DNA of 64,000 nt from an uncultured Desulfovibrio sp. (GCA_900541395.1 UQJT01000012.1:1-64000), one strand, 5' to 3'; counted from the stretch's first letter, positions 8,036 to 17,253 are shown. Notes: generated by a model not told the origin, from the letters alone. Translations and numbers: made by a program.

Positions 8036-9541
8036 CTACGCTTCCTCGTCTTCCTCCAGCCATCTTCGGGAACGTTCCACGGCGCGGCGCCAGTGGTGGT
8101 GCAGTTCGGCGCGACGGTCTTCGGACATACGGGGTTCAAAACGACGGTCCAGCTTCCAGCGAGCGGTCATGTCGGCCTTGTCTTCCCAGAAGCCGGTAGC
8201 CAGACCAGCCAGGCAGGCCGCGCCCAGGGCCGTGGTTTCGGTAACGCGGGGGCGTTCCACGGGAACGCCGAGCACGTCGGCCTGAAACTGCATGAGCATG
8301 TTGTTGCGTGACGCTCCGCCGTCGGCGCGCAGCGTGGTGGGCGGCATCCCCGAATCCACGGCCATGCTTTCCATGATATCCAAAGATTGAAGGGCGATGG
8401 CCTCCAGAGCGGCGCGGGCGATGTGGGCCTTGGTAGTCCCCCGGGTCAACCCCACGATGGTGCCCCGGGCGTACTGGTCCCAGTGGGGAGCGCCCAGCCC
8501 CACGAAAGCGGGCACCAGATACACGCCGCCGTTGTCCGGCACGCTGGCGGCCAGGGCTTCCACCTCGGACGAGTCGCTGATGACGCCCAGGCCGTCGCGC
8601 AGCCACTGGACAATGGCTCCGCCCATGAAAATGCTGCCCTCCAGAGCGTAGCGGATGTGCCCTTCGCGCTGCCAGGCCAAAGTGGTCAATAAATTATGGG
8701 CGCTTACCTTGGCTTCGGCCCCGGTATGCATCAGCATAAAACAACCTGTGCCGTATGTATTCTTGATCATGCCCGGTTCCAGGCAGGCGTTGCCGAAAGT
8801 GGCGGCCTGCTGGTCGCCCGCCATGCCCGCGAGAGGCACGGCCCGACCCAAAAATTCGGGATGGATGGCCCCGAATTCGCCCGAGGAAGGCACCACCTCG
8901 GGCAGCATGGACCGGGGTATGTCCAGCAAGGCGAGCAGTTCATCATCCCATTGCAAAGTATGGATGTTGAACAGCAGGGTGCGGCTGGCGTTGGAGGGAT
9001 CGGTGGCGTGCACGGCCCCCTTGGTGAAATTCCAGACCAGCCAGGTATCCACGGTGCCGAACAGAAGCTCGCCCCGCTCGGCCCGCTGCCGGGCGCCGGG
9101 CACGTGGTCCAGAATCCAGCGCAGCTTGGTGCCGGAAAAATAGGCGTCGAGCAGGAGGCCCGTTTTTTGCCGGATCAAGGTTTCGTATCCCTGACGGCGC
9201 AACTCGTCGCACAGAGGAGCGGTGCGCCGATCCTGCCAAACAATGACGTTATATACCGGCGCGCCGGTGCGTCGATCCCACACCACGGTGCTTTCCCGCT
9301 GATTGGTGATGCCGGCCGCGCATACGTCCGAAGCGTCCACTCCGGCCCGGCGCAGGCATTCGACGGCCACCCGGGCCTGGGAATCGAACAGTTCGTTGGG
9401 ATCATGCTCCACCCAGCCCGGTCGGGGAAAATGCTGCGTGAATTCCTGCTGAGCGATCCTTACAATGTTCATCTCGCGATCGAACAGGATAGCCCGCGAG
9501 CTGGTGGTACCCTGATCGATGGACAACATATATTTTTCCAT
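8036..9541 (-). CDS. glpK: Glycerol kinase
   Basis: Phosphorylates glycerol to glycerol-3-phosphate using ATP; cytosolic FGGY-family sugar kinase. The 501-residue product opens with [16 protein letters not shown] (phosphate-binding loop of the first actin-like domain) and carries the typical [27 protein letters not shown], and late [21 protein letters not shown] signatures. The start at 9541 follows GGAGACCTT in the transcript; the open frame continues upstream to 9778 without homology. No glpF or glpD is adjacent, so the glycerol system is dispersed. Confidence 0.97.
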   Translation of the reverse strand: MEKYMLSIDQGTTSSRAILFDREMNIVRIAQQEFTQHFPRPGWVEHDPNELFDSQARVAVECLRRAGVDASDVCAAGITNQRESTVVWDRRTGAPVYNVIVWQDRRTAPLCDELRRQGYETLIRQKTGLLLDAYFSGTKLRWILDHVPGARQRAERGELLFGTVDTWLVWNFTKGAVHATDPSNASRTLLFNIHTLQWDDELLALLDIPRSMLPEVVPSSGEFGAIHPEFLGRAVPLAGMAGDQQAATFGNACLEPGMIKNTYGTGCFMLMHTGAEAKVSAHNLLTTLAWQREGHIRYALEGSIFMGGAIVQWLRDGLGVISDSSEVEALAASVPDNGGVYLVPAFVGLGAPHWDQYARGTIVGLTRGTTKAHIARAALEAIALQSLDIMESMAVDSGMPPTTLRADGGASRNNMLMQFQADVLGVPVERPRVTETTALGAACLAGLATGFWEDKADMTARWKLDRRFEPRMSEDRRAELHHHWRRAVERSRRWLEEDEEA

Positions 9542-9854
9542 AAGGTCTCCAAAGCATACGCCCCGGCACAGGCGGGGACGGCAGGGGGTCCTGGGGCGGA
9601 AACAGCATACCGGGTCGGCGCGCAAAAGAAAACCGGCGGAGCCCGGTCTAAACTTTTGTTTTCTCCGGGCCGATACGCACCATAGATACAAGGATGCGCT
9701 GTTTCCGGCGTCTGACGGCAAAAATTTCGAGCCGATGCACGCTCTTGATTTTCGTCGACACGACGGTCGCCGCCGCAAAATCCTGCACGTTTATATATCT
9801 GACTTTGCAAACCGGGTATACGCCCTTTTTCACGTTTTTCCGGCGGGGGAGACA
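9542..9854. other. Divergent intergenic region glpK / zinc-ribbon gene
   Basis: 313 bases between divergently transcribed genes. An AT-rich stretch TTTATATATC at about 9790-9799 is the most promoter-like element, but no well-spaced -35/-10 pair could be fixed for either direction. GGGGGA at 9845-9850 is the ribosome binding site for the gene at 9855. No other gene seen. Confidence 0.4.
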
Positions 9855-10283
9855 ATGCTGGATTACTACCGCTTCAAAGACATCGACGATCTGTTCGCAC
9901 GCGGCCGCAACGATGAAGCTCGGCATTTGTTGATGGAAATGCAGGCCCGCTATATCGCCGTATGCGACGAGAACTCCACTTTACGCATGCAGGTGCATGA
10001 ATACGAAGACATCCTCTACCTGTCCCGCAATCTGGTCTTCGACGGGGCGTGTTACTGGCTCGTCACCGGAAATATCAAGCAGGGGCCGTTCTGCCGCCAT
10101 TGCTACAACCGCGACGGGGCCCTCATACGCCTGGACGCCGAAGCCGGAGACGGGTCGGGGCCCGGCGACGGACGCTGGCGGTGCGTGTGCTGCGGCGCGG
10201 TACATGAGCGGGAATATGCGACCGGGCGCGTCATGACGTTGCCCGCGCCCCGCCCCGCTAAAATCATCCCCTTCTCCGGTTGA
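9855..10283 (+). CDS. Hypothetical protein with zinc-ribbon-like CxxC pairs
   Basis: A 142-residue protein of no recognised family. The N-terminal half (1-65) is helical and charged and could form a short coiled coil. The C-terminal half carries C80-x2-C83 (FCRHC) and C110-x2-C113 (CVCC) about 27 residues apart, a layout expected for a zinc ribbon; the linker is glycine/aspartate rich. The start at 9855 has a GGGGGA ribosome binding site. Its nearest neighbours are glpK (divergent) and the receiver-like protein gene downstream; no function can be assigned. Confidence 0.72.
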   Translation: MLDYYRFKDIDDLFARGRNDEARHLLMEMQARYIAVCDENSTLRMQVHEYEDILYLSRNLVFDGACYWLVTGNIKQGPFCRHCYNRDGALIRLDAEAGDGSGPGDGRWRCVCCGAVHEREYATGRVMTLPAPRPAKIIPFSG

Positions 10284-10396
10284 CACATAGCGGCCGCCCC
10301 ACGGCCCGACAGGCGGCCTCAAACCTGCCGACGGCCGACGGAAACAAATAAGCGGCTCTTGTATCTTCCCGCTTTTGCGGATAAATTTATGGAGAT

Positions 10397-11782
10397 ATGG
10401 CATCTCCTTCCCCGCCGCGCCTCGACGCTCCCCATCCTTTTCAGTCGGCCTTGTTGCTGACGGCCCTCAACACCAACGCCTCCATCGACCGTGCCGTGTT
10501 GCGCGCCGCGGGCGTGCGTCAGGTACGCGTGGCCGCCACAGGCGTGGACGCGGCCCGCTATCTGGCGCAGCGGGTCAGCAAGGTGCTGCCCCCAAGCACG
10601 GAACTGGTGGTCTGTCTGCCCTCGCTGACCGATATGGGCGCGGCCGATTTCGCCGCGCTGGTCAGGCTGCATCCCCTGTTGGGCTATATGCCGCTGCTCG
10701 CCATCATCGCCGAACAAGGACAGGAAATCGCACTGAAGCAATCCGGTTTCAACGCCGTGCTCATCCGGCCGTTCACCGCCGTCATGTTGCAGCGGATACT
10801 GGCCCATATGGGACGCGAGGCCAGGGCGACCCGGACCGAACTTATCACCTCCCTGCGGCGAGAGGGTACGGTCCCGAACCACCAGGCGTTCGACCGCAAG
10901 CTTCAGGAATATATCCCGCCCGATCGGGCGACCATGACCGCCGAGGACAGCTACCGGATAGGCCGGGAATTGACGCGAGAGCGGCGTTGGGACGAAGCGT
11001 TGCCCTACCTGCAGAAGGCGGCGGCCGACGGGGCCACCCAGGCGGAGGCATGCCTGACCTTGGCCGCCCTATGGAAAGCGCGGGGCGAAAAAGGTAAAAT
11101 ACGCACCTGCCTTCTGGGCGCGTTGCAGGGCTTTCTGGAAAAAGGAGCCTGGGGCAAAGCCGACGCGTTGACCCGCCATATAGCGGCGGAATACCCGGAC
11201 CAACCCAATCCGCTGCTGCGCGAGCTGGAACGCTGCGTGCGCACGGGCCGCCGAGACGACCTGCCGGATCTGGCGGGGCTGGCTTTGGAATACGTGACTG
11301 AAGCGGAACTTATCGACACGTTGCTGAAAGCCTGCACAGCCGCTCCGGATGCGGAAAGCTCCCTGAACAGCGTACTGGACGCCCTACGGGGCGACGAGTG
11401 GTCGGATTTGACAAAAGCGCTGGCTCGGGCCGCCGGACGCGATGCGGGCCCCGCGACAAAACGCCGGGGCTGGTTGCGGCGGGCCCTCGGCCTGGCGCGA
11501 CGGACTCCACCCTCCAAAAAGGCGGACGCCGTTACGGGCGACCTTCCGGAGAGCATGCCGGACGAATTCCCGGACGAACCGGAGGTCTTTTCCTCCAGCG
11601 CCGATAAACCCGACCTTGCCGACCTTAACGTCTATCCTCCGACCGGGAAGCCCACCGGCCCGGTCATCGTCCCTCTCGACCAAGGAACGGACGAATTGCG
11701 CCCTTCGCGTCTGCCGGGCCCTCTGGGCGACGCCCTGACCGTCATCCGCGGCACCCGCCGCCTGTACCGCTCCGCAAAATAA
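10397..11782 (+). CDS. Degenerate receiver domain plus TPR-like repeat protein
   Basis: A 461-residue soluble protein. Residues about 15-145 resemble a CheY-type receiver fold: alternating beta strands and helices including ELVVCLPSLTDMGAADFAALVR and a KQSGFNAVLIRPFTAVMLQRIL C-terminal segment (the KP-like lysine region), but the phosphoacceptor aspartate strand reads LVVCLPS, so it is probably a pseudo-receiver. Residues about 185-330 form TPR-like helical hairpins (IGRELTRERRWDEALPYLQKAA). The last 100 residues are proline/acid rich and likely disordered. Same strand and close spacing with the HD-GYP gene suggest joint expression. Confidence 0.65.
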   Translation: MASPSPPRLDAPHPFQSALLLTALNTNASIDRAVLRAAGVRQVRVAATGVDAARYLAQRVSKVLPPSTELVVCLPSLTDMGAADFAALVRLHPLLGYMPLLAIIAEQGQEIALKQSGFNAVLIRPFTAVMLQRILAHMGREARATRTELITSLRREGTVPNHQAFDRKLQEYIPPDRATMTAEDSYRIGRELTRERRWDEALPYLQKAAADGATQAEACLTLAALWKARGEKGKIRTCLLGALQGFLEKGAWGKADALTRHIAAEYPDQPNPLLRELERCVRTGRRDDLPDLAGLALEYVTEAELIDTLLKACTAAPDAESSLNSVLDALRGDEWSDLTKALARAAGRDAGPATKRRGWLRRALGLARRTPPSKKADAVTGDLPESMPDEFPDEPEVFSSSADKPDLADLNVYPPTGKPTGPVIVPLDQGTDELRPSRLPGPLGDALTVIRGTRRLYRSAK

Positions 11783-11810
11783 CGCTCTCTTGGTATGGAC
11801 GGAGGTCCCC

Positions 11811-13088
11811 GTGCCGTTACACATCAACGCCTTTCATCTGGTCATGGGCTTTTCCCGAGCCCTGGACCTGGTCAATCCCGTGTTGGCGGGGCACCATCTG
11901 CATGTGGGCTATCTGGCGGACGCCGTGGCCCGCAAGCTGGATATGCCCCTCGCCGAAAGGGAAACCCTGGTCATCGCCGCCATGCTGCATGATACGGGAG
12001 CCATTCCACTGCGGGTCAACGCCGGCGATCTGATTTTTGAACGCAAAGCGGAGCTGCATTCCCGCGCGAGCCGGGCTTTTTTACGCTCCTGCGGAATTCT
12101 GGACGACGCGGCTGAAATGGCGCTGCTTCATCATGTCCCCTGGAAAGAAGCTTCCGGCATGGGCGCCGTCGCCCGTTCCGCCAACATCATCAATCTGGCC
12201 GACCGGGTGGATATCTACCTGCGCGGATGCGGCAAAACACCGGGGCAGGCGCGACATGATGTGCAAGAACATTTGCGGCGGCGGCAGCCGCACACGTTTC
12301 ATCCCCTCCTCGTCCAAGCCATGCTGGCCGTATTGGACGACCCCGCCCTGGCGACCGTCGGACTGGAACGCGCCCCCCTTGAAGCATGGCTGGCCCGGGA
12401 ATTCCGCGACACCTGGTCGGATACGGCCCAGGTCACCCGTTTCAGCCTGCTCTTTTCATTGATTATCGACTCCATCAGTCCGTATACGGCCGCCCACTCC
12501 GCCGGAGTGGCCCATACGGCTCGCGCCCTGATGCGGCTCCACGGCGGGGACGGCGAGGACGAAATATACGTGGCGGGCTTGCTCCACGACATCGGTAAAC
12601 TGGGCGTGCCCGTCTCCTTGCTGGAAAAACCCGGCCCGCTCGACGATGATGAATTCACCACCATGCGACGGCACGCGGCGCTGAGCGGAGAATTGCTGGG
12701 CGGAGTTCCCGGCTTCGAAAACGTGCGGGACTGGGGCGCCCCACACCATGAACGCATGGACGGTCAAGGTTATCCTCACGGTCTGCGGGCGGGCGAACTC
12801 CCCGTTCAGGCCCGTATGGTGGCCGTGGCCGATGTATTCACAGCCCTCACCGAGGATCGCCCCTACCGACCCGGCATGCCGCTGAACGAGGCGCTGAACC
12901 TGTTGCGCAGCCTGCGCGGCAACCACCTCGATCCGGCGCTGGTCGATCTGCTTCTGAGCCATGCCGCGCCCATCAACGAAGAACGCCTGCGCGCCCAGGC
13001 CGAAGCTCGCCGCTTCGCCGCCGAATTGCGCCAGGCATGCGGCAACCCCGCTCCGGTCCGAGACGGAGCACGTCCCTCGCTGCCATGA
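11811..13088 (+). CDS. Tandem HD / HD-GYP domain phosphohydrolase
   Basis: A 425-residue cytosolic protein with two HD-type domains. The first (about 20-190) has LAGHHLHVGYLAD, AAMLHDTGA and MALLHHVPW. The second (about 215-405) is a canonical HD-GYP domain with LLHDIGKLGVP (H259, D260) and HHERMDGQGYP (H312-H313-E314 and GYP), so it should hydrolyse cyclic dinucleotides, most likely c-di-GMP. The start is the GTG at 11811 preceded by GGACGGAGG; a TTG at 11790 is an alternative. It ends in an ATGA overlap with the lipase gene, so the two are co-translated. Confidence 0.88.
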   Translation: MPLHINAFHLVMGFSRALDLVNPVLAGHHLHVGYLADAVARKLDMPLAERETLVIAAMLHDTGAIPLRVNAGDLIFERKAELHSRASRAFLRSCGILDDAAEMALLHHVPWKEASGMGAVARSANIINLADRVDIYLRGCGKTPGQARHDVQEHLRRRQPHTFHPLLVQAMLAVLDDPALATVGLERAPLEAWLAREFRDTWSDTAQVTRFSLLFSLIIDSISPYTAAHSAGVAHTARALMRLHGGDGEDEIYVAGLLHDIGKLGVPVSLLEKPGPLDDDEFTTMRRHAALSGELLGGVPGFENVRDWGAPHHERMDGQGYPHGLRAGELPVQARMVAVADVFTALTEDRPYRPGMPLNEALNLLRSLRGNHLDPALVDLLLSHAAPINEERLRAQAEARRFAAELRQACGNPAPVRDGARPSLP

Positions 13089-14128
13089 ATTCGGCGCGCT
13101 CTTCCCGTCTGCCGATCCGGACCGAAGCCGCTTGGACGCCCATCCTGTCCGAAGGTTCCTGGAGCCTGCCCACAGCCCTCAACCTGGCGGCTTTTTCCGC
13201 CCTGGCCTATGCCTCTCCGGAAGGACCGGGGGCGGCCCCGCGCGTGCTGGAAGCCCTGCGCCGTCGGACCGCCCAGCCCCGGCGCTTCGGCAAACTCAAC
13301 ACCCGGCTGGTGCTGCGCACCGCGTCCCCGAACGACGCACTGGTCGAGCCATACCGTGAAACCCGCCTGGGCGTGCAACTGTACCTCACCTCCAACCGCC
13401 ACAGCGCCGTCATCTTTGTGCAGGGGACGGACGGTCCGCGCACCATATTGCTGGACAGCGCTCGGGCCCAGCTAAGCGGCAACGGCGGCCGCAATCCGTT
13501 GGAGGAACGAAGACCGGCGCTGGAACGTCTGTTGACTCAGGCGCTCACCCTGTTCAATCGGGAACTGCCGGTGGGGGATTTTTTGGATCACACCACGTCC
13601 CTGCTGGATTACCTTCTGGCCCCCGACAACCGAGGGGCGCATACCGGTTTCATGGTTCTGGCCGGAGCTTTTCTGCATTCCACGGCCTTCCGCCAGGCGC
13701 TGCGCGCCCATGACGTGCGCGGCAAACAACTGTTTATGACCGGCCACAGCCTGGGCGGCGCTTTAGCTTTGCTTCTGGCCCGCGAACTTCAGGGCCTGTG
13801 TCGCCGCCGCATCCACGTCTACACCTACGGCTGCCCGCGCGTGGGTTCGCCCTCATTCGTGCGGAGCATTCCCCGCCGTATCCTCCACTACCGTATGGTC
13901 AACGAGGGCGACCCCGTGGCCTGGCTGGCCTCCGGCCCACAGTGGAAGGATCACGGCCGCCTGCGCTTTCTGCGCGGCGACGGGCCGCCCGAAGTATGCC
14001 TGGCCCCCGTCCGGAGCCGGGACTGGCCTCCCGCGCATTTTCTGAACGCCTATGCGGCCCGCTTACGACGTCTTTTGCTTCACGCCACGGGATATGCCGA
14101 CGACGACTTCCCCTGGCTCGATCCGTAA
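13085..14128 (+). CDS. Class 3 lipase-family alpha/beta hydrolase
   Basis: A 347-residue protein with the lipase class 3 signature: nucleophile elbow FMTGHSLGGALALLLAREL (S222), then YTYGCPRVGSPSF, an aspartate in MVNEGDPVAWL, and a late histidine in WPPAHFLNAYAARL. These fit a Ser-Asp-His triad of a triglyceride or phospholipid hydrolase. No signal peptide is visible, so it is probably cytosolic or exported by another route. The ATG at 13085 overlaps the stop of the HD-GYP gene by four bases, indicating tight co-expression; substrate is unknown. Confidence 0.85.
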   Translation: MNSARSSRLPIRTEAAWTPILSEGSWSLPTALNLAAFSALAYASPEGPGAAPRVLEALRRRTAQPRRFGKLNTRLVLRTASPNDALVEPYRETRLGVQLYLTSNRHSAVIFVQGTDGPRTILLDSARAQLSGNGGRNPLEERRPALERLLTQALTLFNRELPVGDFLDHTTSLLDYLLAPDNRGAHTGFMVLAGAFLHSTAFRQALRAHDVRGKQLFMTGHSLGGALALLLARELQGLCRRRIHVYTYGCPRVGSPSFVRSIPRRILHYRMVNEGDPVAWLASGPQWKDHGRLRFLRGDGPPEVCLAPVRSRDWPPAHFLNAYAARLRRLLLHATGYADDDFPWLDP

Positions 14129-14230
14129 GCGTTTCCGCCCACAAGCCGTGTTTCCCAAGTTACGCCAAGTCGCGACGCGGAACGTCATGGCCTGGACTAC
14201 AGCTTAAAGCGTTTTGTTATTGAAAATATT

Positions 14231-14380
14231 TTAGAGCAGATTAACTTTAACATTGTACAAGGGTAAAATTTAAGACACGCCCGCTTCAGCATCCGACAGA
14301 GCCGATGAATGGCGCTTATGCCTTCGCGGCGACCGCCTGCTCCGCTGTCGGAAGAGCATATTCAAGCCGAAATGCTCTAG
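14231..14380 (-). repeat. Dispersed TAGAGC-terminated repeat, copy A1
   Basis: About 150 bases bounded by TTAGAGC and GCTCTAG. Its reverse complement aligns over its whole length with copy A2 at 51599-51751, sharing blocks such as GCAGGCGG(T/C)CGCCGCGAAGGC, TG(C/T)GAAGCG(G/A)G-type and GTGTCTT, and CTGCTCTAAAA. It fills the gap after the lipase gene and contains no coding signal. See the finding on dispersed repeats. Confidence 0.75.
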
Positions 14381-14487
14381 CCGCCAGCGCCAAGCGCTTT
14401 ACAGCTAAGGAGAGCGGAAGTCCCGCTTTGCTTGAGTCCGTAAAACAGTTCAATGACGAACTGCTCCGGAACTCTGGAGGAATTCCA

Positions 14488-14519
14488 CAAAAAAAGCCCC
14501 TCCACGAAACGAAGGGGCC
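14488..14519 (-). terminator. Rho-independent terminator of the hit-ihf unit
   Basis: On the minus strand the stem GGCCCCT (from 14519) pairs with AGGGGC and is followed directly by a run of seven T residues (complement of 14489-14495). It lies 22 bases after the stop codon of the IHF/HU gene. Confidence 0.85.
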
Positions 14520-14541
14520 TGGCATCCACAGCGCACGGCGG

Positions 14542-14832
14542 CTATTCGCCGTTCAGTTCCACGCGGAATTTGCGCGACAGGCGGAATACCACAACTTTAC
14601 GCGGCGGCAGGGTAATGGCTTCGTCGGTCTGCGGATTACGCCCCTTGCGGGCGTTTTTGTCGTAGGCTTCAAATTTGCCGAATCCGCTGATGAGCAGGGA
14701 ATGGTCTTTTTTTACCGCCTGCTTCATAAGCCCCAGAAGCGATTCGACAATATTCTTCACCTCGGCGCGATTCCGATCGGTTTGTTCGTAGACCGCTTCC
14801 ACGATGTCGGCCTTGGTAAGCGCCCTGTTCAT
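14542..14832 (-). CDS. Integration host factor / HU-family DNA-binding protein
   Basis: A 96-residue bacterial histone-like protein. It shows the HU/IHF layout: helical dimer body (LTKADIVEAVYEQTDRNRAE), the GFGKFEAYDKNARKGRNPQT segment, and the DNA-grasping beta arm with the conserved proline (ITLPPRKVVVFRLSRKF). KNARKGRNPQT and the IHF-style body make IHF alpha the best match, but HU cannot be excluded by eye. The start overlaps the stop of the upstream HIT gene (ATGA on the minus strand), and a strong terminator follows. Confidence 0.9.
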   Translation of the reverse strand: MNRALTKADIVEAVYEQTDRNRAEVKNIVESLLGLMKQAVKKDHSLLISGFGKFEAYDKNARKGRNPQTDEAITLPPRKVVVFRLSRKFRVELNGE

Positions 14833-15287
14833 ACATGTCCTCCGGTGTTCCGGCTTGGCTGTTGTTCTTCCTCAAGGCGCGCGGCAATGGCCGCGGCCGT
14901 TTCCTGCATGACTTTCGAGTCCGGATAGGCCCCTTGGGGCCACAGCGTCAGCCCGTCATCCTCCGTGCGAGGAATGACGTGCCAATGAATGTGAAAAACG
15001 GCCTGTCCGGCAGCGGGAAAATTATTCTGCAGGACGTTGAAGCCCGTGGCCCCGGTGGCCGCCATCACGGCCCGCCCCACCTTTTTCAGGGCGGCGAACA
15101 GCGCGGGCGCCAAATCGTCGGGGGTTTCCAGCAGATGGGCGCAATGCGCCTTGGGCACCACCAGCGTATGGCCGGGCCGCACCGGCCCCAGGTCCAGAAA
15201 CGCCAGCACCGCCTCGTCCTCGTATATCTTGGCGCAGGGTATCTCGCCCCGGACGATGCGGCAAAAAATACAGTCGTTGTCGGTCAT
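14829..15287 (-). CDS. HIT-family nucleotide hydrolase/transferase
   Basis: A 152-residue histidine-triad protein, likely a purine nucleoside phosphoramidase or dinucleotide hydrolase. The family fingerprint CIFCRIVRGEIP near the N-terminus (two cysteines often bind zinc) and the catalytic triad motif HIHWHVIP (H99, H101, H103) are both present. The tail after residue 120 is helical. It is translationally coupled to the IHF-like gene downstream on the minus strand, and divergent from the radical SAM gene. Confidence 0.93.
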   Translation of the reverse strand: MTDNDCIFCRIVRGEIPCAKIYEDEAVLAFLDLGPVRPGHTLVVPKAHCAHLLETPDDLAPALFAALKKVGRAVMAATGATGFNVLQNNFPAAGQAVFHIHWHVIPRTEDDGLTLWPQGAYPDSKVMQETAAAIAARLEEEQQPSRNTGGHV

Positions 15288-15322
15288 ACCGGCCCCCTCC
15301 CTTCAAAGCGCCGTCAACCCTG

Positions 15323-15351
15323 CTGACGGACGCCACTTCGTATGATATAAA
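15323..15351 (+). promoter_or_regulatory. Candidate sigma-70 promoter for the radical SAM gene
   Basis: CTGACG (15323-15328, 4 of 6 matches) and TATAAA (15346-15351, 5 of 6) are separated by 17 bases, about 80 bases before the start codon of the radical SAM gene in the divergent intergenic region. Confidence 0.4.
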
Positions 15352-15433
15352 TAACATGGCAGGACAGCAAGACCTTTTTCGCCAATGACCGTTCCCGCAT
15401 CGTCCTTTTCGCAGAATGCCCGGAGGCTCCGTC

Positions 15434-16513
15434 ATGTCGCCCGCCCTCAGCTTTGCTCCGCCCCCCTCCGGTTTTCGCTTTTCCGTGGGCCGCCGCCTGC
15501 GCCGAGCAAACCGCATCCTACCGGTATTTCTGCCTTTTGCCGGTTGCCCGGCGCGCTGCGTGTTCTGCGCCCAGGACCGGCAGACAGGGGTCGGAAACGA
15601 AGGCGGCGTGGACCGAGCCCTGGAACGGGCCGCCGCCACACTGGAGGAAATCTCCGCCTGCCCGCCGCCCGGCGGTGTGGAACTGGCCTTTTACGGCGGC
15701 ACTTTCACCGCCCTGCCCGCCGTCCGGCGCGAGGCCGCCCTGGCGCTGTTCGCGCGTTACAGCGCCCAAGGACCGGTCACGCGCGGACGCTGCTCCACCC
15801 GACCCGACGCGCTGGACGCGGCCGCAAGCGGGTCGGTGCTGGACCGGCTGGCGGAAGCCGGACTCGATCTGGTGGAACTGGGAGTGCAAAGCTTTGACGA
15901 CGGCGCTTTGGACCAGGCCCGCAGAGGCTACGACGGTCGCGCGGCCGAGGCCGGATGCCGGGCCGTGACGGCGGCGGGCCTGGCTTTAGGCATTCAGCTG
16001 CTGCCGGGTATGCCCGGCGTAACGCCCGACGTATTCCTGACCGATGTGGATCGAGCCCTGGCGTTGCGGCCCGCCTGTCTGCGTTTTTATCCCTGTCTGG
16101 TACCCGAGGGCACGGAATTGGCCGCTCTGTGGCGCGCGGGCCGCTATGTCCCCTGGTCGCCGGAGGAAACTGTGAAAACCCTGGGCGAAGGGCTGCGCCG
16201 GGCCTGGGCGGCCGGGGTGCCCGTCATCCGTTTGGCCGTGGCCCCCGAGGCGGCCTTCGATGCCGGACTGCTGGCCGGACCGCGCCATCCGGCTCTGGGC
16301 GCCGAAATTCAGGCCGAAGCCCTGCTGCGGACCGTGCAAACAGTTCTGGCCCATCTGAACCGTCCTCCCCGGGGGCTCAGCCTGCCCCGCAATCGCCAAG
16401 GTTGCATGTACGGACAACGCGGAGCGTTGCGCGGAACATGGCTCGCCCTGGGGCTGCCGCCGGAACGCATCCGTTTTCATGCCGAACCGGAGGACGAAGG
16501 CGTGCTCTGGTAA
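15434..16513 (+). CDS. Elp3-like radical SAM protein
   Basis: A 359-residue protein with the radical SAM cluster motif C38-x3-C42-x2-C45 (CPARCVFC), the glycine-rich AFYGGTFTALP strand, and TRPD / LVELGVQSFDDGAL, which match the Elp3/YhcC-type radical SAM group. The C-terminal acetyltransferase domain of true Elp3 is absent; instead residues 250-359 are a short extension with PRNRQGCMYGQRG. Substrate is unknown, possibly tRNA or another RNA. Start at 15434 has GGAGG upstream; the ATG at 15416 is also in frame. The gene faces the DUF302 gene across repeat B1. Confidence 0.85.
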   Translation: MSPALSFAPPPSGFRFSVGRRLRRANRILPVFLPFAGCPARCVFCAQDRQTGVGNEGGVDRALERAAATLEEISACPPPGGVELAFYGGTFTALPAVRREAALALFARYSAQGPVTRGRCSTRPDALDAAASGSVLDRLAEAGLDLVELGVQSFDDGALDQARRGYDGRAAEAGCRAVTAAGLALGIQLLPGMPGVTPDVFLTDVDRALALRPACLRFYPCLVPEGTELAALWRAGRYVPWSPEETVKTLGEGLRRAWAAGVPVIRLAVAPEAAFDAGLLAGPRHPALGAEIQAEALLRTVQTVLAHLNRPPRGLSLPRNRQGCMYGQRGALRGTWLALGLPPERIRFHAEPEDEGVLW

Positions 16514-16620
16514 CGCCGCCCGAAACACGCAAAGGCGGGCGGGAAACCGTTTTTTCCCACAGCCTTTCCGAAATCCGCAGCCGGACGCCCGCCCCCCGAG
16601 AGCGTCATGACGGGCCCGGT

Positions 16621-16771
16621 TTAGAGCGGCTGGCTGTTGAAAACGGCAAGCGCCCCGGCGGCCGCGGGAGCGGTCGCCGGAGCCGAATGATCCTGAAAAC
16701 CACGCTTTTTAGGCGAAATAACGGCAGCGCCGCTTTGGAAATCGGACAATTTCCAAAGCAAAATGCTCTAG
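16621..16771. repeat. Dispersed TAGAGC-terminated repeat, copy B1
   Basis: A 151-base element bounded by TTAGAGC and GCTCTAG. Near its right end is the hairpin CTTTGGAAAT-cggaca-ATTTCCAAAG (16733-16758), and the final 28 bases match copy B2 closely (GGACAATTT..AAAGCAAAAT..TCTA). The terminal CTA at 16768-16770 is also the stop codon (TAG, minus strand) of the DUF302 gene. Confidence 0.7.
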
Positions 16772-17160
16772 GAACACACGCTCTCGGCCAGCGACTGCAA
16801 CAGTCCGTTCAACTTGCCCACAATTTCGTTTTCCTCGTCCAATCCGTGCTCCCGGGCCAAAGCCCGGCTGTCCCGGTAGGTCAGAAAGCGCTTGTCGCCC
16901 TCTTCCCGAACCAGGATACGCAACGGCAAATCCAGGGCCAGAGTGGAGGCCTCCAGCATCAGTTTGGTGCCCACAGCCGGATTGCCGAACACCAGCACAG
17001 TGGCTTCGGGCATGGCGAGCCCCGCCCCGACGGCATTGGCTTTGTGGTCGAATTCCGCAAACAAGGGGATGTCGCGGGCCTTGAGCTGGGTTTTAAGCCG
17101 GACCACGGCGTCCTTGACCGAATGCCGACACGGCACGTGTATGAGATCGCTTCCCGACAT
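16768..17160 (-). CDS. DUF302 domain protein
   Basis: A 130-residue cytosolic protein of the DUF302 family, seen from HSVKDAVVRLKTQLKARDIPLFAEFDHKANA, PEATVLVFGNPAVGTKLM and LALDLPLRILVREEGDKRFLTY. The family has no settled function. The ATG at 17160 has GGGAGGATGT before it, which decides the start against the longer open frame to 17226. Its stop codon lies inside the end of repeat B1. It lies on the same strand as selD but repeat B2 separates them. Confidence 0.85.
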   Translation of the reverse strand: MSGSDLIHVPCRHSVKDAVVRLKTQLKARDIPLFAEFDHKANAVGAGLAMPEATVLVFGNPAVGTKLMLEASTLALDLPLRILVREEGDKRFLTYRDSRALAREHGLDEENEIVGKLNGLLQSLAESVCS

Positions 17161-17253
17161 ACATCCTCCCGCCCGATCGGGCGACGACGAAGGGCAGACC
17201 AGGCCCGGCCCCCGGTTACAACGCATTCCGAACGTTCCGCTCCCAAGCGGAAC

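Noticed and set aside
15416..15433. Upstream ATG of the radical SAM gene as the start
   Set aside because: The GGAGG site lies between the two ATGs and fits the one at 15434.
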